Source: a virus
Reading direction: 5' to 3' (one strand)
Length of the DNA stretch: 29,606 bases
Virus record (IMG/VR): IMGVR_UViG_3300042522_000129
Location: 1 to 29,606 of that record
The translations under genes and the position numbers were made by a program. A model generated the notes under the pieces. It made no database searches and was not told where the DNA came from. It saw nothing but the letters and a program-made list of their open reading frames with translations. Positions 1 through 7,983 of the stretch are shown piece by piece. Each line of letters begins with the position of its first letter. The first letter of the stretch is position 1.

Positions 1-533
1 ATCTTCGATGTTGGGGTATGACAATCTCCTACACCAAAATGCTTGAGCGTTTCTTCTTTAAAATTCCTGCCAAGAAAATATTGCGAGGGGCAAGAAATAT
101 TGTCTAATTCAATTGGCTTGATGGATTTTTTGGATACAACCTCCTCATTAATCATATCTACAAGCTTACTAAACTCATCGCAATAAGTAACTTGCTGTGA
201 TGGTTCTGGAGTCGTTGTTCTTCTAACATCTAGTAGTCCACACGCCCACTTCAATGCTTGAGAGAATCCAACGTCCTCGCCTTCTTTATTTGACAATGCT
301 CCACGTATTAAACCAAAAATATCATTCCGATATTGATGTTGACAATCTCTTGTCCAGCACTTCCATATACCTTTATCGATAGAAAACGAAAAAGCCCTAG
401 GGTTGTCGCTAGAATCGTGTACGGGGCAAGTAGAATATATGTTGTCACCGAACACTTCATATTTCATGCCCAGTTTATCAAATACGTCAGTTGCTTTACT
501 ATTTAGCTTTTCTTTAATCTTCTGTAAGTCCAT
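1..533 (-). CDS. DNA primase, CHC2 zinc-finger type (3' part missing)
   Basis: Partial gene: it starts at the ATG at 533-531 and runs open for 177 codons to the left edge, so the catalytic TOPRIM part lies outside. Near the N-terminus it reads CPVHDSS, then about 20 residues later WKCWTRDC, followed by DIFGLI. This is the CHC2 zinc-finger layout (Cys-x2-His then Cys-x4-Cys) that DnaG-type primases use to recognise template DNA. Downstream residues such as CPSQYFLGRNF fit the linker before a TOPRIM core. The start overlaps the 3' end of the DnaB-like helicase gene by 20 bases. Primase next to helicase is the usual phage replication pair, and the two may be translationally coupled. The zinc-finger assignment is seen directly; full primase function is inferred from family and context. 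Confidence 0.85.
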   Translation of the reverse strand, partial: MDLQKIKEKLNSKATDVFDKLGMKYEVFGDNIYSTCPVHDSSDNPRAFSFSIDKGIWKCWTRDCQHQYRNDIFGLIRGALSNKEGEDVGFSQALKWACGLLDVRRTTTPEPSQQVTYCDEFSKLVDMINEEVVSKKSIKPIELDNISCPSQYFLGRNFKEETLKHFGVGDCHTPTSK

Positions 534-1974
534 CATTCTTCAACTTGTCTAGCGTTTCATTGTCAACTAATCCAGTATCACCAACTGGTTGATTCTTAAA
601 CTCATTTCTTGTTTTGAGTTCTCGTAATTTAGAATGAGAACCTTGCATCAACATATTAATATAATCTCCATCATCCATGCCGGAACCATGCCTAGCAACA
701 ATAGGTACTAGTTTTCTATTTCCAGCATTTGGACCATCTTCTGCCAATTCTTCTGGCGATTTAATTTTGAAAATGCTGAATGATGTACATAACCAAATTA
801 GTCTGTCAGAACCGCTAACAGCGTCTGTACTTTCTTTGGTAATGCCATCACGATTTAACTGTACAAATGACAAACATGGGATATCTAGCTTAACACATAG
901 GTTATGCAATGATGTGATTTGAAATCCTAGTGCTTGATATTCTTGAATATTATTTGTGATCGAACTTGATGACATAAGCTTGAGATAGTCATATATGATT
1001 AAACAATCGTTAGTTTTACCATTTTCATCGGTTTTGACTTCTTGCATGACCCATCGTTTAATCAGATTCAAGATTTGTTCGAATGGTTTGCCAGCCACGC
1101 TAATATAACTATATGGTAAGCTTTCTAGCTTGCTCATAGCTTCTAGAATCTTTTGATGTTTTTCTTCATCGTCAATAAATCTACCAGTTGCTATTTCATT
1201 AATTGGCACACCGCTAATATTTGCTAGTAGTCTGTTTAGGTGGTCTTCTTTACTCATTTCTGTATCAAGCATAAGAACTGGGTATCCCTTGCTTGCTACG
1301 TTAAGAGCAACATTATCACCAAAAACGCTTTTACCAACCTTTGGCCTAGCAGCGATCAAATCGACGCACTTTCGCCTTAATCCTCCACCAATTGCTTCAT
1401 CAAATCTAGTAAAGCCGGTAGGAATACCTATAATATCGCACTTATTATTTTCTAGAAATTCAACATATTGTTTTATATCCTTGCCTATTTTCTCAGGATT
1501 TTCGGCACCGTCATCTTCTCTCAAGAATTCTGTAACGGGATTTTCTAGTATCTGAATAATATCATTAATAGACTCTGATCCTGTTACATCATCAATATCC
1601 TTGTGGATTTTGGCTGTAAGCTTCTTAATCTTACGAGCAAATTCAAACTTCTTGAGTTGTATAGCAAAACTAAAAATATTCTCTTTGCTAATTGGAAAAT
1701 CAAACAAAGACTTGATATACTTTAACTCTTGTGGGGTGTTGATAGAATCATATAGATTTAGCTGTGAAGCCGCAGACAATAAAGCTGGTATATCTATCTT
1801 TTGTTCATTAGAGATAACCTTGTCTATGCACTTGAACAAAACTTGATTATTAGCATGTCCAAATGAATCAACGGTAACAAGATCGGATATAGAAACATAT
1901 CCATCTATTCCGTGCTGCATAACGCCAGCTAAAACCGCACGTTCTGCTCCTATGTCTGTTAGTTTACTATCCAT
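514..1974 (-). CDS. dnaB: Replicative DNA helicase, DnaB-like
   Basis: A 486-aa RecA-fold (superfamily 4) helicase that would unwind the phage replication fork. The N-terminal part (about 1-110) looks like the DnaB helical domain that contacts primase. The C-terminal motor has Walker A ARPKVGKS at about 209-216, DTEMS at 237-241 in the position of the DnaB E/DxEMS motif, a Walker B strand in CLIIYDYLKL, and the sensor-like FVQLNRDG. Length is typical for bacterial and phage DnaB (450-500 aa). ATG at 1974 follows a weak GGA-containing site. The primase gene overlaps its end, and a zinc-ribbon gene lies just upstream. No intein or insertion is visible. Function is clear at family level; loading partners are not identified. 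Confidence 0.93.
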   Translation of the reverse strand: MDSKLTDIGAERAVLAGVMQHGIDGYVSISDLVTVDSFGHANNQVLFKCIDKVISNEQKIDIPALLSAASQLNLYDSINTPQELKYIKSLFDFPISKENIFSFAIQLKKFEFARKIKKLTAKIHKDIDDVTGSESINDIIQILENPVTEFLREDDGAENPEKIGKDIKQYVEFLENNKCDIIGIPTGFTRFDEAIGGGLRRKCVDLIAARPKVGKSVFGDNVALNVASKGYPVLMLDTEMSKEDHLNRLLANISGVPINEIATGRFIDDEEKHQKILEAMSKLESLPYSYISVAGKPFEQILNLIKRWVMQEVKTDENGKTNDCLIIYDYLKLMSSSSITNNIQEYQALGFQITSLHNLCVKLDIPCLSFVQLNRDGITKESTDAVSGSDRLIWLCTSFSIFKIKSPEELAEDGPNAGNRKLVPIVARHGSGMDDGDYINMLMQGSHSKLRELKTRNEFKNQPVGDTGLVDNETLDKLKNDGLTED

Positions 1975-1977
1975 AAT

Positions 1978-2385
1978 TTATCGTCCAACACACTTGCTGC
2001 AACGATGATATTCTCCATAAACATATCTTGGGTCTGTTTTAAATGATCGCCCGCATACGCTACATTCAACGTCTACCTTCTTTTGTGGTGGTCTGTTTCT
2101 TGGGGTTTTTTCGCCATAATTAGTTTCAATATCTCTAAATTCCCCTTCGTCAGTCCACTGATTCTTCTTGGCTCTCACGGGTTCTCTTCTCCTACTATTT
2201 GATGAAGTTTCTTCTGTCTTTGTAACTATAAAGTTATCACCGACAGTGACAGAACTCTGTCGTGATTGAGTTTTGGTTTCTGGTGCTGGAGTGGCTGGCT
2301 TGGTTGTATTTTGCGACAAAGCAGCCATAAATTTAGCTTTTTGTTCATCAGTTAACGATGCGATGAAATCATTAAAATCGGTCAT
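1978..2385 (-). CDS. Small protein with C-terminal zinc ribbon
   Basis: A 135-aa protein of unknown function. The first 100 residues are polar and low in complexity (Thr/Pro/Gln/Ser-rich, with an RRR patch), so probably disordered. The C-terminus holds a four-cysteine zinc-ribbon pattern: CSVC at 108-111 and CSKC at 129-132, separated by aromatic and basic residues. It sits between the coiled-coil protein and DnaB with an ATGA overlap to the gene upstream, so it is probably part of the replication/recombination operon. Small zinc-ribbon proteins often bind nucleic acid or RNA polymerase, but which applies here cannot be told from the sequence. Confidence 0.75.
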   Translation of the reverse strand: MTDFNDFIASLTDEQKAKFMAALSQNTTKPATPAPETKTQSRQSSVTVGDNFIVTKTEETSSNSRRREPVRAKKNQWTDEGEFRDIETNYGEKTPRNRPPQKKVDVECSVCGRSFKTDPRYVYGEYHRCSKCVGR

Positions 2386-2861
2386 TGTCGTTTTCCTTTC
2401 TCTAGCAGAATGTCTGCCTTTCTTTTTAATTCATAAACCTTACCATCTAATAAATTAAGTCTGGCCTCTGCAACTTCCCTCATGTTTTCCAAAGCCGCTG
2501 CATATGAATTGTTTTGTGACAAAATATGTTTTTTGGATTCATGTTTTGTATACTGACTGAAATCTTGATTATGTTTTACAATGAGCTTTTCCATTTGATC
2601 ATGGCACCAACTTAAAGCAACCTTGTTTTTATTAATTTCGTCTTGAATATATGTGGCATATCCATACATTAAATATGCGGCATCGAATAATTCTTGCTGA
2701 GTCAACTTTCTGAGTTGATCCATTGATAAGTCTGACACTAATAGATACTCTTCTCTAAAAGAAGAGAACTTCGTATTAGTGCTATTTATATAGTTGTTGA
2801 TAGACTCAAGATGTTCTGCTAGTCTATCAGATGCTTTTAATTCTTTGTCGCCACTCATCAT
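2382..2861 (-). CDS. Coiled-coil protein beside RecA (possible recombination mediator)
   Basis: About 159 aa, mostly charged and helical, with a likely coiled coil over the last 60 residues (EARLNLL, then VYELKRKADILLEKGK). I do not recognise the family. The reading frame opens with GTG ATG ATG; I start at the first ATG (2861), and the second (2858) is equally possible. It overlaps the nuclease gene upstream by about 35 bases and the zinc-ribbon gene downstream by four, so the set is tightly coupled. Size, helical character and place next to the UvsX/RecA gene resemble T4 UvsY, the mediator that loads UvsX on SSB-coated DNA, but no UvsY signature is visible. That role is only a guess from context. 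Confidence 0.7.
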   Translation of the reverse strand: MMSGDKELKASDRLAEHLESINNYINSTNTKFSSFREEYLLVSDLSMDQLRKLTQQELFDAAYLMYGYATYIQDEINKNKVALSWCHDQMEKLIVKHNQDFSQYTKHESKKHILSQNNSYAAALENMREVAEARLNLLDGKVYELKRKADILLEKGKRQ

Positions 2862-3249
2862 CACTTTCTGTATATTTTAGAGTTACAAGTCGTATATCGT
2901 TCAATTCGCACCAAGCTATTTTATCTTCATCCCTAGCTTTTCCCTTCAAAAAATCCGCTTTGCTCTTGTGAAAAAATGGGCAAAATTCATAATGCTGTTG
3001 CCCATGAACTTCTATGGCTAGTTTAATCGAAGGGATGTAAAAGTCAAGGTACAGTACAGATTTTCTGTGTAACTCTGTACTTCCCGGTAGTTTTACTTCT
3101 TCTAGTATTCTATAGCTATTAAATAGTTCTTTTAATAGTCCCCTTGCTCTAACATGAAACTTTGATCTTTTACGCTTATCGTCGTTAAAAACATCATATC
3201 CAGTAAGATTCCATACATATTCTTTACCATTGATGCCAGTAACTTTCAA
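2827..3249 (-). CDS. Endonuclease-like protein (PD-(D/E)XK / DUF559-like), TTG start
   Basis: A 140-aa protein with the core of a restriction-endonuclease-like fold: LYLDFYIP (D69), IKLAIEVHGQQHYE (E80, H82, Q84), a basic helix KARDEDKIAWCELN, then the strand IRLVTL. This is the pattern of DUF559 and very-short-patch-repair-like nucleases, where Asp and Glu bind metal and the last helix and strand close the domain. There is no internal Met, so the start must be non-ATG. TTG at 3249 has GGAG five bases upstream and overlaps the RecA stop (TTGA). It could process recombination intermediates, act as a resolvase-like enzyme, or be a stray homing-type nuclease. The fold is well supported; the substrate is unknown. 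Confidence 0.75.
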   Translation of the reverse strand: MKVTGINGKEYVWNLTGYDVFNDDKRKRSKFHVRARGLLKELFNSYRILEEVKLPGSTELHRKSVLYLDFYIPSIKLAIEVHGQQHYEFCPFFHKSKADFLKGKARDEDKIAWCELNDIRLVTLKYTESDDEWRQRIKSI

Positions 3250-4352
3250 TGCAACTCCTTTATTTTCTGATACAGGAAGCTAGCAATAGATGGATTATTG
3301 TTGATAAACTCTGCCACATTGTTGATGCCTTGAAACTTGAAAAATCTCTCTATTTCATCTGGAGTTTTGTTTATGCTATTGCTTTCTAGAACCTTTGCAA
3401 CAACAGGATTATCTGCTTCATCTACAGCACATTGTATCGTATACCACGCTCCAGCAGCTTTAATCAATCTGAACTCACATGCAATCTGTATGATTTCTTG
3501 TGCTTCGTCTATTCCAATGCCATATTTAATCCAGCTTTCCGCTGTGCTATTTGGTCTGCCTCCAGCATTAGAAGTTTTAATTACCCAATTAGCAATCTGA
3601 CCAACGTGAGGACCGGTATCTTTTGGAACTTGCCATTTACCACGATGGGTTATAATCATATTTGTTCCAGCTTGATATTGCAACATATTTCCACAATCTG
3701 CCATCTTTTGTGGTGCGTATGGGGAACCTCCAGTGTTGGCAATGTTGTGTGTGATGCATATTAAAATAGTCTTGTTCTTCATGAGGGTTCCGCTGATTCT
3801 TTTGAAGAACATGGACAAGAGCCTTGGGAGTGCATTTCTAACACCGGTGCGAACTTCTCCTTCTAATTCACACGCCGGAACCATATTTGAAAGAGAGTCC
3901 GCTATAATCAAGGAGCCGGGATCATTATTGATATAAAACTCTATGATATTCAAGAAGTCTTCCGCAGATAATACTCTTTCATCGGTTGACTCTATAATCA
4001 AAATATTATCTGGCTGTAATCCTTTGATACCATCAAAGTTTTGTTTAGATAGTCTACCCTCAGTGTTTACATAGATGACACGCTTACCAAGTTGTTGACA
4101 TTTTGATGCAAAATGTAAAGCAGTTGTTGTTTTCCCGCTCTTTGGATCACCCGTCATTACAACGACTGAACCTTCGCGTAACCCTCCACCTAAAGCGATA
4201 TCTAGTGCTGGCGATACGCCAACTACAGATAAGCTATTGATATTGTCTAGTACTTCCGTACCACTGCGAACAACGTCGCCATACTTGCTAACAATTGAAC
4301 TGCTTACACTGTCTTCTGCAAACTTCGTACTTGCCTTTTTTGTCTTACTCAT
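3246..4352 (-). CDS. RecA/UvsX-like recombinase
   Basis: A 368-aa strand-exchange ATPase. Walker A GDPKSGKT is at 68-75, the catalytic glutamate is probably E98 in NTEGR, Walker B is LIIAD at 148-152, and the ICITHN stretch near 200 corresponds to the L2-proximal Gln/His switch segment. The N-terminal stretch (about 1-40) is polar and may serve in filament contacts. Length is between E. coli RecA (353) and T4 UvsX (391). GAGG lies six bases before the ATG. It overlaps genes on both sides by four bases, in an operon with a nuclease, a coiled-coil protein and DnaB. This fits recombination-dependent replication of the T4 kind. Confidence 0.93.
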   Translation of the reverse strand: MSKTKKASTKFAEDSVSSSIVSKYGDVVRSGTEVLDNINSLSVVGVSPALDIALGGGLREGSVVVMTGDPKSGKTTTALHFASKCQQLGKRVIYVNTEGRLSKQNFDGIKGLQPDNILIIESTDERVLSAEDFLNIIEFYINNDPGSLIIADSLSNMVPACELEGEVRTGVRNALPRLLSMFFKRISGTLMKNKTILICITHNIANTGGSPYAPQKMADCGNMLQYQAGTNMIITHRGKWQVPKDTGPHVGQIANWVIKTSNAGGRPNSTAESWIKYGIGIDEAQEIIQIACEFRLIKAAGAWYTIQCAVDEADNPVVAKVLESNSINKTPDEIERFFKFQGINNVAEFINNNPSIASFLYQKIKELH

Positions 4353-4858
4353 AGGTTCCTCAACTGGTTCATGGTAGTCCTTTTTGTATTATAGCTCTGC
4401 GTCGATCTTGTCTCAATCTGTTTTTCTTCCGTTTCAACATTCATATTGACTTCAATTTTCTGCTGAGACTCTTCTAGAAGTTTCTGGTGCTTTTGAATCA
4501 CTTTTTCTGCTAGAGGGTTAACTTTGTATCCTCTGCCATTCTGAACGCCTAGAACCAAAAGGCCATCAAAATCCTTAGATTTGATAGCACTCAATATAGC
4601 TTCTTCGCTATATTTCTTTTTAAGTTGGATAGCGGCACCATATTGCTTTTTCCAAAGCCAGTGTAGAGGATCACCCTTGGTCCAAAATTTATAAGATGGC
4701 TTCCCCAAATTCAACTTTTCTGATCTTCGCAACACAATATACTCTGCAACATACGCCTCAAAAGTACAGTATTCGCCAGTATGAATATGCTTGTATTTAT
4801 GAGTTTCAGACCATTGCTTTTGAAAATTTTTATTAAATAGTTCCGGTTTTTTCTTCAT
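4349..4858 (-). CDS. Hypothetical protein upstream of recA
   Basis: A 169-aa protein I do not recognise. The N-terminal 100 residues are basic and aromatic (PSYKFWTKGDPLHWLWKKQY), suggesting a small folded, possibly nucleic-acid-binding domain. The C-terminal 60 residues are charged and polar (repeated Gln, Glu and Thr) and look flexible. The ATG follows an in-frame stop by only two codons, which fixes the start although the ribosome site is weak. The start overlaps the upstream gene by 26 bases, suggesting translational coupling. Its end overlaps recA by four bases, so it is very likely co-expressed with the recombinase; any direct role is unknown. Confidence 0.75.
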   Translation of the reverse strand: MKKKPELFNKNFQKQWSETHKYKHIHTGEYCTFEAYVAEYIVLRRSEKLNLGKPSYKFWTKGDPLHWLWKKQYGAAIQLKKKYSEEAILSAIKSKDFDGLLVLGVQNGRGYKVNPLAEKVIQKHQKLLEESQQKIEVNMNVETEEKQIETRSTQSYNTKRTTMNQLRNL

Positions 4859-5261
4859 AATTCAATATCAACGCTTCCTTAAAGCATTCGTCAACGTTCG
4901 TAATTTCTTTAGTTTCTTCAATCAATTCTGGAGTAATCCATAGCGTTTTATGAACGTCGGTTCCGTACAGTTTACCAATCGTTATAGTATTTCTGCTATT
5001 TTCTCCCATTACTCCAACAAGGGATCGAACCAAGTATACACCATCGGCATCGGATGTATCAACCCCCACTGAATGAGAACGATACTGTAATCCAACACTT
5101 GTGATACCAAGTTTATTTTCTTCGCAATATATTTTAAGTTTTAACCAATCTTTATGTTCTGGCAAATAAACGTCGGCCCCATTAGATAAGGTTACTCTAA
5201 TCCATATCTTATACTTATCTTTTCTATATTCTTCTAACCAAGCCTCATAAGAAGTAATCAT
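4833..5261 (-). CDS. Hypothetical protein
   Basis: A 142-aa protein with no family I recognise. It has an alternating beta-rich pattern in the middle (WIRVTLSNGADVYLP, then GVYLVRSLVGVMG) and an acidic C-terminus. No signal peptide, membrane segment or metal-binding cluster is seen. The ATG at 5261 has GGA seven bases upstream. It lies between the DUF5672-like glycosyltransferase gene (four-base gap) and the gene before recA (26-base overlap), so it is part of the same transcript. Confidence 0.75.
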   Translation of the reverse strand: MITSYEAWLEEYRKDKYKIWIRVTLSNGADVYLPEHKDWLKLKIYCEENKLGITSVGLQYRSHSVGVDTSDADGVYLVRSLVGVMGENSRNTITIGKLYGTDVHKTLWITPELIEETKEITNVDECFKEALILNYEEKTGTI

Positions 5262-5265
5262 ATTT

Positions 5266-5895
5266 TTATCCGTAAATTAAGTGTCTAAATTGTGGTTGTT
5301 GTCTAAAGTCATGAAATCCAAAAGATTTATGTTCATCATATACACCATATTCTGTTGAAAATTTATAGCCTACTTCTGGAGTAGCATATTTGCATCCCAG
5401 TTCGGTAAACTGATCACGTAACTTTATACATAGCATAACATCATCGTGCAATCCGTGGTGTCCATGAACATCATCATTCTCTAAATCATATTGTTGCGAT
5501 AATATTTTTTGTGACTCTAAGAACTTTTGGCTTTTTAGACAAAAACCACTATTCCCACAAAGTTGGTTCCAAGGCCAAGGTGCCCCAATGTAATCATATT
5601 GCAAAAATTCATCTGTCCATGCCAGAGGATTAATTATAAATCCATCCCATTGAATGCTAAGAATAAACTCAGTATCGATGTATTTGGGCAATTCATAATA
5701 TACAAATTTGTTATATTCTAACGTGGAATTTAATTTGTCAATTGTTATAGTGTATTCTGTATCAATATCTGAAAAAAGTATGATTTTATCGAAGTTTGCA
5801 TAATTCGTACAAATTTCAATAGCTTTTAAAGTTTCTTTTATTTTGTCCGAGGTTGCACAAACAAGAGTAATATTACTTAGCTCTAGCTTAGTCAT
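5266..5895 (-). CDS. DUF5672-like glycosyltransferase
   Basis: A 209-aa protein matching the DUF5672 pattern as I know it. An N-terminal Rossmann-like half starts with NITLVCATSD. Then come SIQWDGFIINP, DEFLQYDYIGAPWPWN, GNSGFCLKS, and a late acidic EDDV/LHDDVMLCIKLRD followed by FSTEYG. The WDGF(I)xNP, YDYIGAPWP and GNSGF blocks are the family hallmarks and resemble the acceptor and sugar-nucleotide site of GT-A fold transferases. The length suggests a stand-alone catalytic domain. It starts within an eight-base overlap with the upstream small gene. It is the third glycosyltransferase of the window but lies 19 kb from the other two, among replication genes. Target (DNA base, virion protein or host surface) is unknown. 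Confidence 0.8.
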   Translation of the reverse strand: MTKLELSNITLVCATSDKIKETLKAIEICTNYANFDKIILFSDIDTEYTITIDKLNSTLEYNKFVYYELPKYIDTEFILSIQWDGFIINPLAWTDEFLQYDYIGAPWPWNQLCGNSGFCLKSQKFLESQKILSQQYDLENDDVHGHHGLHDDVMLCIKLRDQFTELGCKYATPEVGYKFSTEYGVYDEHKSFGFHDFRQQPQFRHLIYG

Positions 5896-6193
5896 CTTTT
5901 ATTTTAATTACGCAGCTAGTACTGCGCTTATTTGCAGTAGATTTTCTTCGTGCGTCACTAATAGTGGATGCATTCTCTGTCATAATTACAGCACCATTCT
6001 TACGAATAAACTGATCAGACGCCGTTAATCCTTTTGGTGCATTTTCTTTTTGAGCTTTAGCAACACATTTTTCTATTGACTTTGCTGGCCTATCTAAATC
6101 TGTGGCTATAGTTGTAATATCTTGGCCCATCTTTACATGTTCTTCGATATAAAATGTTTCTGCCTTACTAAGCGGTCCTCGTTTACTAGCCAT
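5888..6193 (-). CDS. Small helix-turn-helix-like protein
   Basis: A 101-aa basic protein. Residues 5-50 (LSKAETFYIEEHVKMGQ, then ITTIATDLDRPAKSIEKCV) look like a short helical DNA-binding domain of the GcrA/homeodomain-like kind, where an acting helix is followed by a recognition helix with basic residues. The rest is Lys/Arg/Ser-rich and probably flexible. It overlaps the gene upstream (ACTAG) and the DUF5672 gene downstream. A regulatory or DNA-binding role is plausible but rests on pattern alone. Confidence 0.65.
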   Translation of the reverse strand: MASKRGPLSKAETFYIEEHVKMGQDITTIATDLDRPAKSIEKCVAKAQKENAPKGLTASDQFIRKNGAVIMTENASTISDARRKSTANKRSTSCVIKIKDD

Positions 6194-6527
6194 TGATAAA
6201 ACTCCTTTGTGCCCTTGTCATATAAAGTCCATTCTTTGACCTTAGATATAACATATAATAGTCAAAGGTTTTCTGAGATACAGACTTGAGTTCTGTTCTT
6301 CTCCAAATATCTCTACCAGCTTCTGGACCCATAGGGTCAAGAGGGATATTGTTATACGTGCGGATAAAATATTGATGCTGATGCTGATTGTGCCCTAAAT
6401 CTATTACTAGATTCTTAGCCCAAACCCTATCTTTCTCGTCATTGAGTGGATTTCCCTTATCGTCAAAAAGATTCTGAGTAGATGTTTTATTGTTTTCAAC
6501 ATCCAAATGAGACTGAATAAACTTCAT
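6186..6527 (-). CDS. Hypothetical protein
   Basis: A 113-aa soluble protein I do not recognise. It is rich in His, Asn and Gln near the centre (GHNQHQHQYFIRTY) and basic toward the end (YLRSKNGLYMTRAQRSF). No membrane segment or cysteine cluster is present. AGGTG stands before the ATG, which overlaps the stop of the FmdB-type gene in an ATGA arrangement, so the two are co-translated. Confidence 0.72.
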   Translation of the reverse strand: MKFIQSHLDVENNKTSTQNLFDDKGNPLNDEKDRVWAKNLVIDLGHNQHQHQYFIRTYNNIPLDPMGPEAGRDIWRRTELKSVSQKTFDYYMLYLRSKNGLYMTRAQRSFING

Positions 6528-6877
6528 TTTTCACCTGTGATAATATATTTCTTTTTTTGAGCCGGTGTCATTTTGCCAATTTCTTTTCTTGAAGCATTGC
6601 CAAAGGAAGAGAAGGGCGAAGCTTCTTCTTTTTGTTGAGACTTGCGTTCGTGTTCTATTTCTGATTTTTGATAAGAACCCATCTTTGACCAATTTTTATC
6701 TGCTAACTGGCCTATAGTCTTGGCTTCCTTCATAAACGATCCTAGTCCACCATATATTACTCTACACAGAGTGTCCTTTCCACAAGCAGGACACTCCGTG
6801 AGAGCATTATCTTTGATAGACTGATAAACATCCTTTAATTCGTGCGAACAATTGTCGCACCTATAATCATATAACAT
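6524..6877 (-). CDS. FmdB-type zinc-ribbon protein
   Basis: A 117-aa protein that begins LYDYRCDNCSHEL and continues ECPACGK: two CxxC knuckles at C7/C10 and C29/C32, as in the FmdB/CxxC_CxxC_SSSS regulatory-protein family, whose members start M-x-x-Y-x-Y-x-C-x-x-C. The remaining 75 residues are basic and Ser/Lys-rich with no visible fold. It sits seven bases after phoH and overlaps the next gene. FmdB-like ribbons occur in many phage genomes but their function is undefined; binding to a transcription or replication component is a reasonable idea only. Confidence 0.82.
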   Translation of the reverse strand: MLYDYRCDNCSHELKDVYQSIKDNALTECPACGKDTLCRVIYGGLGSFMKEAKTIGQLADKNWSKMGSYQKSEIEHERKSQQKEEASPFSSFGNASRKEIGKMTPAQKKKYIITGEK

Positions 6878-6884
6878 TTTGTCC

Positions 6885-7571
6885 TCAAGATTCTAAAGCG
6901 TGTAATACAGCTCCTAATATTCCATTTCTTTGAATATCACTATATCCTAACTCGCAAATACCGATACCATTTATATCACTGAGTTTATTCAAGCAATATG
7001 ATAAACCGGTATTATTGTAAAGATCAGTCTGTTTGGTATCTCCGTTGATAATGACTTTGGAATTTTCACCCATTCGCGTAATAAACATTTTTATCTGTTC
7101 TAATGTACAATTCTGTGCTTCATCAAGAATCATGTAAGCATTATGAAATGTTGCACCACGCATTGTTTCTAGGGGTTCAAATTTGATGCGTCTGGTATTG
7201 AAATATAATCCAAACTTATCTCTTCCAAGAAAGTATTTTAAATTCTCTTCCATTGGTTGTAAATATGGTTTAATCTTTTCATTCAATTCTCCGGGTAATG
7301 ATCCGATATCTTTACCAGTACAAATTAATGGCCTTGTTACTATTATAGTCTCAATCTTATCTTTTACAAGATGTTCAGCGGCAATACCGGCAGCTATAAA
7401 AGATTTACCGGTTCCAGACGGTCCAGTACAAAATGTGATATCATTTTCTACTATTGATCTGATATATGTTTTTTGGTTTTCTGTCTTTGCTACGAGAACA
7501 TTTTCTTTTGGTTGATTTCTATTTCTAGCTTTCTTATTTTTTTTCGAGTTGTTATTTTCCGCTGCTGCCAA
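6885..7571 (-). CDS. phoH: PhoH-like ATPase, TTG start
   Basis: A 228-aa P-loop ATPase of the PhoH family. Walker A GPSGTGKS is at 50-57, the IVTRPLI stretch follows, and Walker B MILDEAQN is at 147-154. The MITRMGENSK and INGDTKQTDL motifs are diagnostic of the family (sensor and Q-loop-like). Length is typical of phage PhoH (about 200-250). The frame has no early Met; TTG at 7571 has AGGAG nine bases upstream and overlaps the dUTPase end by 20 bases, so a TTG start is well supported. PhoH genes are widespread in marine and other phages. The host protein is induced by phosphate starvation, but the role in phage is not settled and may involve RNA metabolism. Confidence 0.92.
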   Translation of the reverse strand: MAAAENNNSKKNKKARNRNQPKENVLVAKTENQKTYIRSIVENDITFCTGPSGTGKSFIAAGIAAEHLVKDKIETIIVTRPLICTGKDIGSLPGELNEKIKPYLQPMEENLKYFLGRDKFGLYFNTRRIKFEPLETMRGATFHNAYMILDEAQNCTLEQIKMFITRMGENSKVIINGDTKQTDLYNNTGLSYCLNKLSDINGIGICELGYSDIQRNGILGAVLHALES

Positions 7572-7983
7572 AGCCGTTGTCTCCTCGTTGCGAGGAACCT
7601 AACGAGTCATGGACCTCCATAAGTACGCGAGGAACCTCTTGGAATATAATCTGAGCGATTCTATCCCCGGTGTTTATAGTAACATTTTCGTCAGAAGTGT
7701 TGTATAAACAAACCATTATTTCTCCTCTATATCCGCTATCCACTACTCCTGCTAGAACATCTATACCTTGTTTAACAGATAGGCCCGATCTAGGCCAAAT
7801 TAAACCAGCAAAATGTTCTGGCATTTCTAGCGATATTCCGGTGCTGACAGTCTTGCGTTGTTTTGATGGGATGACGGTGTTAATAATTGAGTATAAATCA
7901 AATCCGGCATCAGTAAGATTTGTTTTTGTTGGCATTTTTGCCAATTCGTTGAGTAACACAACCTTCACGGTGCTTGTTGTCAT
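7552..7983 (-). CDS. dut: dUTP diphosphatase (dUTPase)
   Basis: A 143-aa trimeric dUTPase that hydrolyses dUTP to dUMP and pyrophosphate, supplying dUMP for dTMP synthesis and keeping uracil out of DNA. All five family motifs are present: DAGFDLYS (25-32), PRSGL (64-68), GVVDSGYRGEI (79-89, with the catalytic Asp and the base-stacking Tyr), TGDRIAQII (105-113) and the glycine-rich RGDNGFGSSG C-terminal arm (133-142). GGAGG precedes the ATG, which overlaps the nrdB stop (ATGA). Complete and apparently active. Confidence 0.96.
   Translation of the reverse strand: MTTSTVKVVLLNELAKMPTKTNLTDAGFDLYSIINTVIPSKQRKTVSTGISLEMPEHFAGLIWPRSGLSVKQGIDVLAGVVDSGYRGEIMVCLYNTSDENVTINTGDRIAQIIFQEVPRVLMEVHDSLGSSQRGDNGFGSSGK

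Noticed and set aside
2783-2790. TATAAATA octamer; others at 9163, 11207 and 26932
   Set aside because: These lie inside coding regions without a nearby start in a suitable position, and a few copies are expected by chance at this AT content.
7581-7593. Short GC-rich hairpin (CCTCG TTG CGAGG)
   Set aside because: It lies within the conserved dUTPase C-terminal coding region and has no T-run, so codon content explains it.
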